The notes below the pieces were generated by a model. It worked only from the letters and a program-made list of their open reading frames with translations, was not told where the DNA came from and made no database searches. Position numbers and translations under genes: made by a program. 64,000 nucleotides of DNA from Nitrosomonas marina (GTDB lineage: Bacteria; Pseudomonadota; Gammaproteobacteria; Burkholderiales; Nitrosomonadaceae), in the NCBI RefSeq assembly GCF_900110145.1, contig NZ_FOCP01000005.1:62001-126000 (forward strand), in the 5' to 3' direction. Of the stretch, positions 56,742-64,000 are shown piece by piece; the first letter of the stretch is position 1; every line of letters starts with the position of its first letter.

Positions 56742-58630
56742 GCTCGCTGTTTCAAATTGGAAGAGTCTGATTTTCGCCTGATATGTACCAGTAACAATGA
56801 AATTGCCGCTGGTGTCACACCGGAAATTCTGCTGGCTTGGCCTATCGTCTCAGGTTTATGCAGATTTAATTTCTGCCGCACTTCGTTTGATAGCCCTTTG
56901 ACAAGTGCATAATCCAGATCATCAGGTAAAGGTGTTGTTTCAAATTGTGACTGACGATTGATTTCTTCCAGCTGACGTTTGATATATCCCTGATATTTAA
57001 TCTGAACTTCAACCTGCTCGGCGACCCGCTCATCCACATCAGCCTTTATTCCCGGCAACAGCATCAGTTGTGTATAGCTTACACCGGGGCGTCGTAACAA
57101 TTCAGTCAGCGTATATTCACGATCAATTGATTTACCCACGACCTGTATTAACAAATCGTCAGGCACTGATCCGGGATATATACGCATACTGTCCAAGCGT
57201 AGTTTTTCTCTCTCGACTGCTTCATATTTACTGGCAAAAGCTTCCCACCTTGCGTCATCCACCAAACCAAGCCGTCTGCCGGTCTCTGTCAAACGCTGAT
57301 CGGCATTATCTTCTCTCAATTGCAGGCGATATTCCGCTCTGCTGGTAAACATTCTGTAAGGCTCAGTAACACCTGATGTTATCAAGTCATCAACCAGAAC
57401 GCCAATGTAGGCTTCACTTCTTTGCGGACACCAGACCGGTTTCTGTTGCACACTCAATGCAGCATTGATACCGGCCAGCAAACCCTGGGCGGCGGCTTCC
57501 TCGTAACCGGTTGTACCGTTTATCTGGCCCGCAAAAAACAATCCTGAAATTGTTTTAGTTTCAAGAGAGCGCTTTAGATTTCGCGGATCAAAATAATTAT
57601 ATTCAATTGCATACCCCGGTCGTGTCACATGTGCGTTCTCAAGCCCGGCTATCGAATGTATCATATCTATCTGTAATTCATATGGCAGGCTTGTTGAAAT
57701 TCCATTCGGATAAATCTCGTGCGTATCCAGTCCCTCCGGCTCAAGAAAAATAGCATGGCTTTCTCTGCCAGAAAACCTTACCACCTTGTCTTCTATCGAT
57801 GGGCAGTATCTTGGGCCGACACCCTCTATTTGACCCGTAAACAAAGGCGATTCTGGCAATCCATTATGTATGATTTCATGCGTCGTTGGATTCGTGTTGG
57901 TGATCCAGCAGGACAACTGCCTAGGATGTTGTATCGTATGCCCCATGAATGAGACGATGGGTGTCGGCGTATCTCCGGGCTGCTCTTTCAATTTACTGAA
58001 ATCAAGGCTACGACCATCAATACGCGGCGGTGTACCGGTTTTCAGCCTGCCAACCGGCAATTTCAACTCATTCAATCTGTGTGCGAGAGTGACTGCCGGC
58101 GGATCTCCAGCTCTGCCAGCCTTAAAATTGGTTTTTCCAATATGTGCCAGACCAGCCAGGAAAGTACCTGTTGTTAATACAATTGCTCTAGCATAAAACT
58201 TTACACCAAGCTGTGTCACAACACCAACGACACGATCATCAACCATTATCAAATCGTCTACAGCCTGTTGTATCAAACAGAGACAACGCTGATTTTCTAT
58301 CCTTTTGCGTATTGCCTGGCGATATAATACCCGGTCAGCCTGCACGCGCGTGGCACGGACAGCAGGCCCTTTACTCGAATTCAAAACTCGGAACTGTATT
58401 CCTGCCTCATCTGCGGCAAGCGCCATGACGCCACCCAACGCATCTATTTCCTTAACCAGATGACTTTTACCAATGCCACCAATTGACGGATTGCACGACA
58501 TCTGACCAATTGTATCAATATTGTGCGTGAGCAACAGCGTTCTGCACCCCATTCGTGCAGCCGCCAAAGCTGCCTCGGTTCCAGCGTGACCGCCGCCCAC
58601 GATGATGACGTCATAGTCTTGATTGTTCAT
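56738..58630 (-). CDS. mnmG: tRNA uridine 5-carboxymethylaminomethyl modification enzyme MnmG (GidA)
   Basis: A 630-residue FAD enzyme that, with MnmE, modifies the wobble uridine of several tRNAs. The FAD fold [22 protein letters not shown] starts the protein; TGTFLAG, the [12 protein letters not shown] signature and [17 protein letters not shown] follow, and the C-terminal helical domain ends [18 protein letters not shown]. The upstream in-frame start is a TTG, so I use the ATG before NNQDYDV. It heads the rsmG-parA-parB transcript, and the parS site lies just upstream. Confidence 0.96.
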   Translation of the reverse strand: MNNQDYDVIIVGGGHAGTEAALAAARMGCRTLLLTHNIDTIGQMSCNPSIGGIGKSHLVKEIDALGGVMALAADEAGIQFRVLNSSKGPAVRATRVQADRVLYRQAIRKRIENQRCLCLIQQAVDDLIMVDDRVVGVVTQLGVKFYARAIVLTTGTFLAGLAHIGKTNFKAGRAGDPPAVTLAHRLNELKLPVGRLKTGTPPRIDGRSLDFSKLKEQPGDTPTPIVSFMGHTIQHPRQLSCWITNTNPTTHEIIHNGLPESPLFTGQIEGVGPRYCPSIEDKVVRFSGRESHAIFLEPEGLDTHEIYPNGISTSLPYELQIDMIHSIAGLENAHVTRPGYAIEYNYFDPRNLKRSLETKTISGLFFAGQINGTTGYEEAAAQGLLAGINAALSVQQKPVWCPQRSEAYIGVLVDDLITSGVTEPYRMFTSRAEYRLQLREDNADQRLTETGRRLGLVDDARWEAFASKYEAVEREKLRLDSMRIYPGSVPDDLLIQVVGKSIDREYTLTELLRRPGVSYTQLMLLPGIKADVDERVAEQVEVQIKYQGYIKRQLEEINRQSQFETTPLPDDLDYALVKGLSNEVRQKLNLHKPETIGQASRISGVTPAAISLLLVHIRRKSDSSNLKQRA

Positions 58631-58685
58631 TTTAAAATGCTGATTCAATTACATGAATTATGAGTATTTGAAAGATTGTTGTGCC

Positions 58686-58701
58686 TGTTTCACGTGAAAC
58701 A
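58686..58701. promoter_or_regulatory. parS: parS centromere site
   Basis: TGTTTCACGTGAAACA, a perfect match to the 16-bp chromosomal parS consensus palindrome. It lies 55 bp upstream of the mnmG start, on the parB side of the chromosome, as expected near the origin. Confidence 0.95.
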
Positions 58702-58752
58702 TTTACTTGCAAATTATAGGTGGGTGCTGTCTATGATTGCAACACGTATAAC

Positions 58753-58788
58753 AAAAAAACCGGCATGTGTTTATAAAATGCCGGTTTT
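58753..58788 (-). terminator. Rho-independent terminator of the DUF3460 gene
   Basis: The stem AAAACCGGCAT / ATGCCGGTTTT (11 bp) is followed on the minus strand by a run of T. It lies about 50 bp after the stop of the DUF3460 gene and would also isolate parS and mnmG from its transcript. Confidence 0.75.
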
Positions 58789-58841
58789 CAATGTCTGCGA
58801 CACCCTTTATTTTGTCGGGTGTGAAATGTCACTAAATCAAT

Positions 58842-59048
58842 TCATTTTCCTTTATCAGCGTCCGGGCTGAAATATACATATGACTTCTGCGCAACACTCG
58901 ACTCTTTAAATCGTTTTTGTTCCTCTCTATTAAGTTGTCTATCCCACCAGATACTTCGGGCTGTCAAGCGTTTTTCCTGAACTTGTGGATTTTTTTCCAG
59001 AAATTCCCGCATGAATTTTGTTTGTTCAGATTCGTAACTGTAGTCCAT
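58842..59048 (-). CDS. DUF3460 family protein
   Basis: A 68-residue hydrophilic protein. YESEQTKFMREFLEKNPQVQEKRLTARSIWWDRQLN resembles the DUF3460 family restricted to beta-proteobacteria. The function is unknown. It is a single gene with its own terminator, lying between mnmG/parS and the spermidine-synthase-like gene. Confidence 0.8.
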   Translation of the reverse strand: MDYSYESEQTKFMREFLEKNPQVQEKRLTARSIWWDRQLNREEQKRFKESSVAQKSYVYFSPDADKGK

Positions 59049-59178
59049 TGTTCAATTATATTGTTGGTTCATGAAAAATGACAGCATGTACTGTACCATA
59101 CTATTTTTTTACAATACAATATCCTTAGAGACCAGTACCCGAACCAAACCCGTGTGCAATGCAAACAGCCATTCCCTA

Positions 59179-59928
59179 CTAGTCATATTTTTGCATTTTT
59201 GCCACAAAATCTGTAAAAGGCAAAGCATACTGCTTTTCTAATTCGTATGCGGCTTTACGAAGAGATTTCCATGAATGCTTGCGTGGATTCCTTTTGAAGG
59301 CAAAAACAATCAGGTTACCCCGGATTTCTGACAGCATCGCGATCATCTGACCATTAAAGGACTGCTCGATTCTACGCAAAAGTGTTTTAACCTGCTTGTC
59401 CCGACTGAGCAGATTGATTACCAGCATACCGTTTCTGGTCAGCATTCGCCGCGCCTGATCGTAAAACTCCTGACTGCAAAGGGATGGTGCCTGATAATCA
59501 TCGTCGAACCCGTCAATCATGATCACGTCCGTTGAAAGCGGCTGCTTGGCAATAAATTGCCCGCCTTCGCTGATAATTATTTCAAATCGATTATTTTCCT
59601 GCGGTAATTCAAAATACTGACTGGCAGCAGACACTACCTTTGGATTGATTTCAACCACTGTAATCCGGGTATTCGACAGATTGTGATAAATAAATTTAGC
59701 CAGAGAGCCACCTCCCAGGCCTATCAATAACATATGAACAGGATCAGGATTAAACAGTAAAAAACCCATCATGCATTGTGTATATACAAGTTCGAGCTCA
59801 TTGGGCGCTGTAATCCGCATTGCGCTTTGAACCATGGATCCGTTTAAATGCAAAGAGCGAACACCATTACATTCGCTGATTAACACTTCAGGACCATCAT
59901 AGAACTGTCTATTTGTCGATTTAGTCAT
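59179..59928 (-). CDS. Spermidine-synthase-like methyltransferase-fold protein
   Basis: A 249-residue SpeE-family protein with the core LIGLGGGSLAKF (nucleotide loop), ITVVEINPKVV and MIDGFDDDYQAPSLCS. The N-terminal strand domain of true SpeE is short, so polyamine synthesis cannot be assumed; many such proteins have no known product. No speD is adjacent. Monocistronic. Confidence 0.82.
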   Translation of the reverse strand: MTKSTNRQFYDGPEVLISECNGVRSLHLNGSMVQSAMRITAPNELELVYTQCMMGFLLFNPDPVHMLLIGLGGGSLAKFIYHNLSNTRITVVEINPKVVSAASQYFELPQENNRFEIIISEGGQFIAKQPLSTDVIMIDGFDDDYQAPSLCSQEFYDQARRMLTRNGMLVINLLSRDKQVKTLLRRIEQSFNGQMIAMLSEIRGNLIVFAFKRNPRKHSWKSLRKAAYELEKQYALPFTDFVAKMQKYD

Positions 59929-60039
59929 TGCCGTACATAAACATCAAAGATGTGTGCCCAAGCTTGCCACAATCAAAGCCCATATAACACCCTGCGATAA
60001 CAAATTAAATTCTCACAAAATATCATCGTAAATGATGCA

Positions 60040-60771
60040 TTAGAATTGCTCATCTGTCTCCAGATAGCGCCACCGTCCTTCCGGCAGATTTCCGAGCCTG
60101 ACATTGCCGATACGCACCCGCTTTAGTCCGGTTACCCGCAAACCGACCTGTTCACACATACGACGAATCTGGCGCTTTCTGCCTTCGTGTAGCACAAAAC
60201 GTAACTGATCTCTGTTCTGCCAGGTAACCTGTGCCCTTTTTAATGCTCTTCCATCCAGTTTCAAACCATAATTGAGTAATGCTAATTGCTCTTCAGAAAA
60301 ACGACCTCTCACTCTAACCAGATATTCTTTGTCGACAAGTGATTCATTACCGATTAACTGCCGGGCAATGCGACCGTCCTGAGTAAATACCAGCAGACCC
60401 TTCGAGTCAATATCCAAACGACCTGCAGGCGCAAGATTTTTCAGGTGTTCGGTTTTAAAAGCTTTTCGGATACCTTTGTTATGAAATTGAGTTTCTGCCT
60501 TGATTAATTGAATAGCCGGCCGGTAACCGGATTCAGGCTGGCCGGAAACATAACCGACTGGCTTATTGATGATGATGGTAACAAGCTTCAACTGTTGAGA
60601 TCGTGCAGCAGAATGCAGTGTGATTTTTTGCTCAGGAAAAATTTTACTGCCAACTTCCAAGATACGCTTACCGTCCACAAAAACCCAACCTCGCTCGATA
60701 TAATTATCAGCTTCTCGTCGCGAACACAGACCCTGTTCAGCCATCAGTTTAGATATGCGAATTTTTTCCAT
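60040..60771 (-). CDS. rluF: Pseudouridine synthase (RluF/RsuA family)
   Basis: A 243-residue enzyme. An S4 RNA-binding domain ([29 protein letters not shown]) precedes the catalytic domain, with [20 protein letters not shown] containing the nucleophilic Asp in [27 protein letters not shown] is the family KRQIRRM block. The layout and [16 protein letters not shown] insertion are closest to RluF (23S rRNA U2604), but RluB/RluE/RsuA cannot be ruled out. Confidence 0.87.
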   Translation of the reverse strand: MEKIRISKLMAEQGLCSRREADNYIERGWVFVDGKRILEVGSKIFPEQKITLHSAARSQQLKLVTIIINKPVGYVSGQPESGYRPAIQLIKAETQFHNKGIRKAFKTEHLKNLAPAGRLDIDSKGLLVFTQDGRIARQLIGNESLVDKEYLVRVRGRFSEEQLALLNYGLKLDGRALKRAQVTWQNRDQLRFVLHEGRKRQIRRMCEQVGLRVTGLKRVRIGNVRLGNLPEGRWRYLETDEQF

Positions 60772-60867
60772 GAGTACTCGTGAACAGAATAAACTATCTA
60801 TCAGTGTAAATATCTTATTATAGAGATTATCTATCAGCCAGAGATTTTTCTTTGTACAATATATTTT

Positions 60868-61320
60868 ATGGAGAATACTGAAACTTTATTACTTAAGGCC
60901 CAGCGACGGGCCAGAGAGATGGGGCTACCATATAAAGGTGCATTACTGCCCGTTGAAGCGTACCACATACTTCAAGAATCGACGCAGGCACAACTGGTGG
61001 ACGTACGCACCTACGCAGAATTGGATTGGGTCGGACGCATACCCGGCGCCAAGGAAATAGAATTGCGTTCCTACCCCAGTATGCAACCCAACCCGCATTT
61101 TCTAGGCGAACTTGCCAGGCATATCGATAAACATTTGCCTGTACTGTTTATCTGTCGCAGTGGCGCACGTTCTGGCCATGCCGCTGCATTGGCTACAGAA
61201 GCCGGGTTTAGCGACAGTTATAATATTCTCGAGGGTTTCGAGGGCGATAAAGATGAAAAAGGACATCGCGGTACAGCTTACGGATGGAAAGCCGCGGGAC
61301 TGCCCTGGGTACAAAGCTGA
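60868..61320 (+). CDS. Rhodanese-like sulfurtransferase
   Basis: A 150-residue single-domain rhodanese. [23 protein letters not shown] is the CH2A-type start, and the active-site Cys96 lies in [15 protein letters not shown]. It can carry persulfide sulfur between donors and acceptors such as cyanide or thiols. No partner is encoded nearby; it is monocistronic and divergent from the pseudouridine synthase. Confidence 0.92.
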   Translation: MENTETLLLKAQRRAREMGLPYKGALLPVEAYHILQESTQAQLVDVRTYAELDWVGRIPGAKEIELRSYPSMQPNPHFLGELARHIDKHLPVLFICRSGARSGHAAALATEAGFSDSYNILEGFEGDKDEKGHRGTAYGWKAAGLPWVQS

Positions 61321-61491
61321 CAACTTCTGGTCTGCAGGCTTTTACAGTGTTACATCTCATTTGTACAACAGATTTCAGGACGTGTCTGTATAGCCTTTAT
61401 GACAGCAGACTCTATTTAGCTTGTTGTTGACTGTTTATGCCTATAGCGCTGCCTGCTGGCAGCAGCAACAATACCAAAAAAACAAACTTGA

Positions 61492-62772
61492 TTACGTAGT
61501 AAAATTATCAAGCATTTCCAGAACAAAATCGATATCCTGTGTCGTATGATTCGCATTGATCTGAAAGCGGATCTCTTCATCTCCACGAGGAACGACCGGA
61601 TAATTCAACCCGGTAGCAAGTATCTTATTCTCAAACAGATAATTGTTGAGTCTCATCATCTTGGAGCTGTCGCGTACGATCAACGGTGTAACCGGATGCT
61701 CTCCAGGTATAGTTTCAAACCCAAGTGCCTGCAAACCAGATTCAAAATGCGAAGTCAATGCACGTAATTTTTGTAATCGTTCAAGCCCTGCTTTACTTTC
61801 CAGTATTTCCAAAGATGCTTTTGCGGCAAGTGCCTCGGATGGGGTAACAGGATTGGAATAAATGTAACAAGGTGAAGATTCGCGCAAATAATCGATCACT
61901 GCGTTACTGGCAACTACATATCCACCATTAACGCCCAGCGCTTTACCCAGAGTTGCAATCAAAATATCGACTTTGCATTGTGTGTATTCTTCAGTCCCCC
62001 GTCCCGTTGCGCCAAACGCACCAACACCGTGAGAATCATCAACGACCGTGATAATCCCTTCATCAAAATACCGCTCATAATTGCGACAGATTTTGTCAAT
62101 ATCGGCTAACGGCGCATGATCCCCTCGCATGCTGAATATGCCGTCGGTCACCACCAGAACCCGCTTTATCTTTACCGGTTCAGGCTGTTTACCCGTGGCG
62201 TAACGTTCAATAACACTATCCAGCTCGGACATATTAAGATGTCGGTAAATGGCTTTGTCAGCAGGGCGTGATAATCGGATTGCATTGATGATACTGTTGT
62301 GATTGAGCTCATCGCTGACCACCAGCGTATTACCATCGATCAACGGTGGCAATACACCCAATACAGCTGCATAGGCCGCGCTGAAAATCATTGCTGCCTC
62401 CCGCTGATGAAAAGCCGCAAGCCTGTTTTCGAGCTCTACATGCGGCACATACGTGCCGGATATAAAACGTACGGCGCCGGGGCCGGCACCAAATTCATGC
62501 ACCCCTTTCTCTTCTGCCTGTATGACAGCCGGATGCATGGACAACCCCAGATATGAATTTGAATTCATCAGCAGATAAGGGCTGCTATCTGCAGCCAAAA
62601 AATAGCGCGGCCCCGGTGTGTTATCCTCATCGCCAACAGGCAGTAAACCATTTTTTGCCCAATCGGGTAAGCTGATCCGTGCTATAGCACGCTCTGCACC
62701 TTTTAGCACACCTCTGTTTTTAATTGCATCCACTTTCTCAGAACATATGACATTCAGTTTTTCCAGTGACAT
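61492..62772 (-). CDS. kbl: PLP-dependent alpha-oxoamine synthase, probable glycine C-acetyltransferase (Kbl)
   Basis: A 426-residue fold-type I enzyme. The PLP lysine is K277 in IATLGKALGVNGG, with D245/H248 in VVDDSHGVGAFG and LNHNSIINAIR. The family includes KBL, 8-amino-7-oxononanoate synthase and serine palmitoyltransferase. KBL is preferred because the next gene upstream is an SDR threonine-dehydrogenase-like gene, and the pair makes glycine and acetyl-CoA from threonine. The length is about 30 residues above the usual 398, with the excess at the N-terminus, so a different acyl-CoA partner is possible. Confidence 0.75.
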   Translation of the reverse strand: MSLEKLNVICSEKVDAIKNRGVLKGAERAIARISLPDWAKNGLLPVGDEDNTPGPRYFLAADSSPYLLMNSNSYLGLSMHPAVIQAEEKGVHEFGAGPGAVRFISGTYVPHVELENRLAAFHQREAAMIFSAAYAAVLGVLPPLIDGNTLVVSDELNHNSIINAIRLSRPADKAIYRHLNMSELDSVIERYATGKQPEPVKIKRVLVVTDGIFSMRGDHAPLADIDKICRNYERYFDEGIITVVDDSHGVGAFGATGRGTEEYTQCKVDILIATLGKALGVNGGYVVASNAVIDYLRESSPCYIYSNPVTPSEALAAKASLEILESKAGLERLQKLRALTSHFESGLQALGFETIPGEHPVTPLIVRDSSKMMRLNNYLFENKILATGLNYPVVPRGDEEIRFQINANHTTQDIDFVLEMLDNFTT

Positions 62773-62799
62773 ATAATCCCCTACATTTGATTAAAAACG

Positions 62800-63753
62800 T
62801 TAGTCGCCCAGTTTGAACGACAAACGGTCAATCATTTCCTGTGTCATGTTTTCCAGGCTATACCGGGGTTCCCAGCCCCATTCTTCACGTGCCGCCTGGT
62901 CATTCATATGACGGGGCCATGAATCGGCTATTGCCTGTCGCACCGGATCAACAGCATAATGCATCGAAAATTCGGGTATAAACTGTTGAATACAAGCCGC
63001 AAGCTCCTTTGGCGCAAAACTCATGGCGGTTATATTGAAGGCGTTGCGGTGTTTCAATCTGTTTGCGTCGGCTTCCATCAATTCAATAGCAGCTCTAATG
63101 GCATCGGGCATATACATCATGTCCAGATATGTGTTCTGCTTCAGAAAGCAGTTATACTGTTTTTCTGTTAAGGCATGATAGAAAATTTCAACTGCATAGT
63201 CCGTGGTTCCACCTCCCGGCATGGTTTCATGTGAAACCAGTCCCGGGTAACGCACGCCACGGGTATCAACACCGAAACGTGTATAATAATAATTGCATAG
63301 TAATTCGCCCGACACTTTGCATACGCCATACATGGTATTTGGATGTTGCAATGTATCCTGAGGGGTATTGTCGCGCGGCGTATCAGGTCCGAAGGCACCA
63401 ATAGAGCTTGGAAAAAATACGGCACACCCGTTTGCGCGACTGACTTCCAGAATATTGTACAAACCATCCATATTGACTTTCCAGGCCAATTGCGGTTTTT
63501 CTTCGGCCTTGGCCGATAACAACGCGGCCAAATGAAAAATTGTGTCGATCTTATGTTGTTTTACAACAGCATCAATTATCTTGATCTGGGTCACGTCAAG
63601 CGTTGTATACGGACCATTATCAGCTAGACCGGGCTGCGGTTCATTTTGGTGACCTGCAGCAATTACCTGAGCACTTCCGTAACGTTGGCGCAACGCAGGA
63701 ACCAATTCTGAACCAATTTGTCCAGTTGCGCCAGTAACCAAAATACGTTTCAT
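62800..63753 (-). CDS. NAD-dependent epimerase/dehydratase, probable SDR-type L-threonine dehydrogenase
   Basis: A 317-residue extended SDR. The NAD loop is VTGATGQIGSELVPAL, the catalytic Tyr-x3-Lys is in MYGVCKVSGELL and a FFPSSIGAFGP serine is in place. It resembles UDP-sugar-epimerase-like threonine 3-dehydrogenases rather than the zinc Tdh of E. coli. Its product, 2-amino-3-ketobutyrate, is the substrate of the downstream Kbl-type enzyme, 27 bp away. A parS-like palindrome lies inside the gene. Confidence 0.82.
   Translation of the reverse strand: MKRILVTGATGQIGSELVPALRQRYGSAQVIAAGHQNEPQPGLADNGPYTTLDVTQIKIIDAVVKQHKIDTIFHLAALLSAKAEEKPQLAWKVNMDGLYNILEVSRANGCAVFFPSSIGAFGPDTPRDNTPQDTLQHPNTMYGVCKVSGELLCNYYYTRFGVDTRGVRYPGLVSHETMPGGGTTDYAVEIFYHALTEKQYNCFLKQNTYLDMMYMPDAIRAAIELMEADANRLKHRNAFNITAMSFAPKELAACIQQFIPEFSMHYAVDPVRQAIADSWPRHMNDQAAREEWGWEPRYSLENMTQEMIDRLSFKLGD
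63224..63237. promoter_or_regulatory. parS-like palindrome inside a coding gene
   Basis: GTTTCATGTGAAAC differs from the 14-bp parS core at one position (central CG to TG). It encodes part of a conserved VSHET segment, so chance is possible; it lies 4.5 kb from the perfect parS. Confidence 0.4.
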
Positions 63754-63758
63754 GACCC

Positions 63759-64000
63759 TTATTTCTCTATGACTAACACCACCTTGCCTAGCGGGTGCTG
63801 ATTCTCGAGATAATCCTGGGCAGCCGCGGCTTCTGTAAGATCGAATGTTTTCGCAATTTCAACGATCAGCTTCCCTTCTTCCATCAATATTGAACAGCGT
63901 CGCAGAATTTCGCCCTGCAGCTGCATTGCACTGTCAAGCTCCAGCATCACCGGCGTCAACATCAATTCAAAGCTGAAACGAAGATTACGCAGCCTTGCTT
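63759..64000 (-). CDS. C-terminus of zinc-type quinone oxidoreductase/alcohol dehydrogenase family protein
   Basis: The minus-strand frame is open to the window edge, so the N-terminal part lies beyond. The 79 residues shown include LRNLRFSFELMLTPVMLEL and the typical C-terminus EEGKLIVEIAKTFDLTEAAAAQDYLENQHPLGKVVLVIEK of NAD(P)H:quinone oxidoreductases. The stop is 5 bp before the SDR gene, so the three genes (oxidoreductase, SDR, Kbl) probably form an operon. Confidence 0.85.
   Translation of the reverse strand, partial: ARLRNLRFSFELMLTPVMLELDSAMQLQGEILRRCSILMEEGKLIVEIAKTFDLTEAAAAQDYLENQHPLGKVVLVIEK

Overview
The window looks like the chromosome of a beta-proteobacterium, most plausibly a Nitrosomonas-like ammonia oxidiser (family Nitrosomonadaceae). 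The lines of evidence are a beta-type RNase P RNA, a DUF3460 protein, an endonuclease-type MutL, PEP-CTERM proteins with sigma-54 promoters, a gidA-gidB-parA-parB cluster with a parS site, and moderate GC with tight housekeeping operons. No amo, hao, rRNA or tRNA gene is present, so the genus is an inference.

Layout. 1-4.0 kb: the end of a CheA/ChpA-type hybrid kinase, then mutL (minus) and rpiA, phoU (plus). 4.0-10.6 kb: a complete minus-strand minor pilin operon (fimT-pilV-pilW-pilX-pilY1-pilE). 10.7-17 kb: thiO, a DegS-like protease, a Nif3 protein, a 38-residue membrane peptide, mltA and an acidic orphan. 17-23.6 kb: a His-rich exported protein, a PepSY protein, a two-component system and a giant MscK-like channel. 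23.6-28.8 kb: a tight minus-strand operon of Fn3 membrane protein, DUR3-like Na+/solute symporter, 39-residue membrane peptide, divergent carbamoyltransferase and AsnB-type amidotransferase. 29-36.7 kb: isoaspartyl peptidase, GST, rnpB, pcm-tolC, and TPP-riboswitch-controlled thiC followed by uppP. 37.2-41.8 kb: an accessory patch with decayed IS1380 and IS3 elements and two PEP-CTERM genes. 42-49 kb: an SLC13/RCK transporter, a lipoprotein, a YbhB-lipid kinase-metallophosphoesterase group and an exported orphan. 49-53 kb: malyl-CoA lyase and malate-CoA ligase (mcl-mtkA-mtkB) with a histidine phosphatase. 53-59 kb: ADP-ribosylglycohydrolase family protein, Trm112-like protein, parB-parA-rsmG-mnmG, parS and a DUF3460 protein. 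59-64 kb: spermidine-synthase-like protein, RluF-like pseudouridine synthase, rhodanese, and a kbl/tdh-like pair followed by a truncated quinone oxidoreductase.

Most notable: (1) both PEP-CTERM genes carry well-spaced -24/-12 sigma-54 promoters and share a 17-bp upstream element (15/17 identical) 81-89 bp upstream of the promoters, a candidate enhancer for a PEP-CTERM regulon. (2) The 23.6-28.8 kb operon contains a carbamoyltransferase that keeps the carbamoyl-phosphate site but has lost the aspartate-recognition loop; with its transporter, microprotein and AsnB it may be an undescribed amide/ureido metabolism system. (3) A serine-cycle-type malate to glyoxylate plus acetyl-CoA module sits in an apparent autotroph. 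(4) A perfect parS lies beside mnmG, and a one-mismatch copy lies inside a coding gene about 4.5 kb away.
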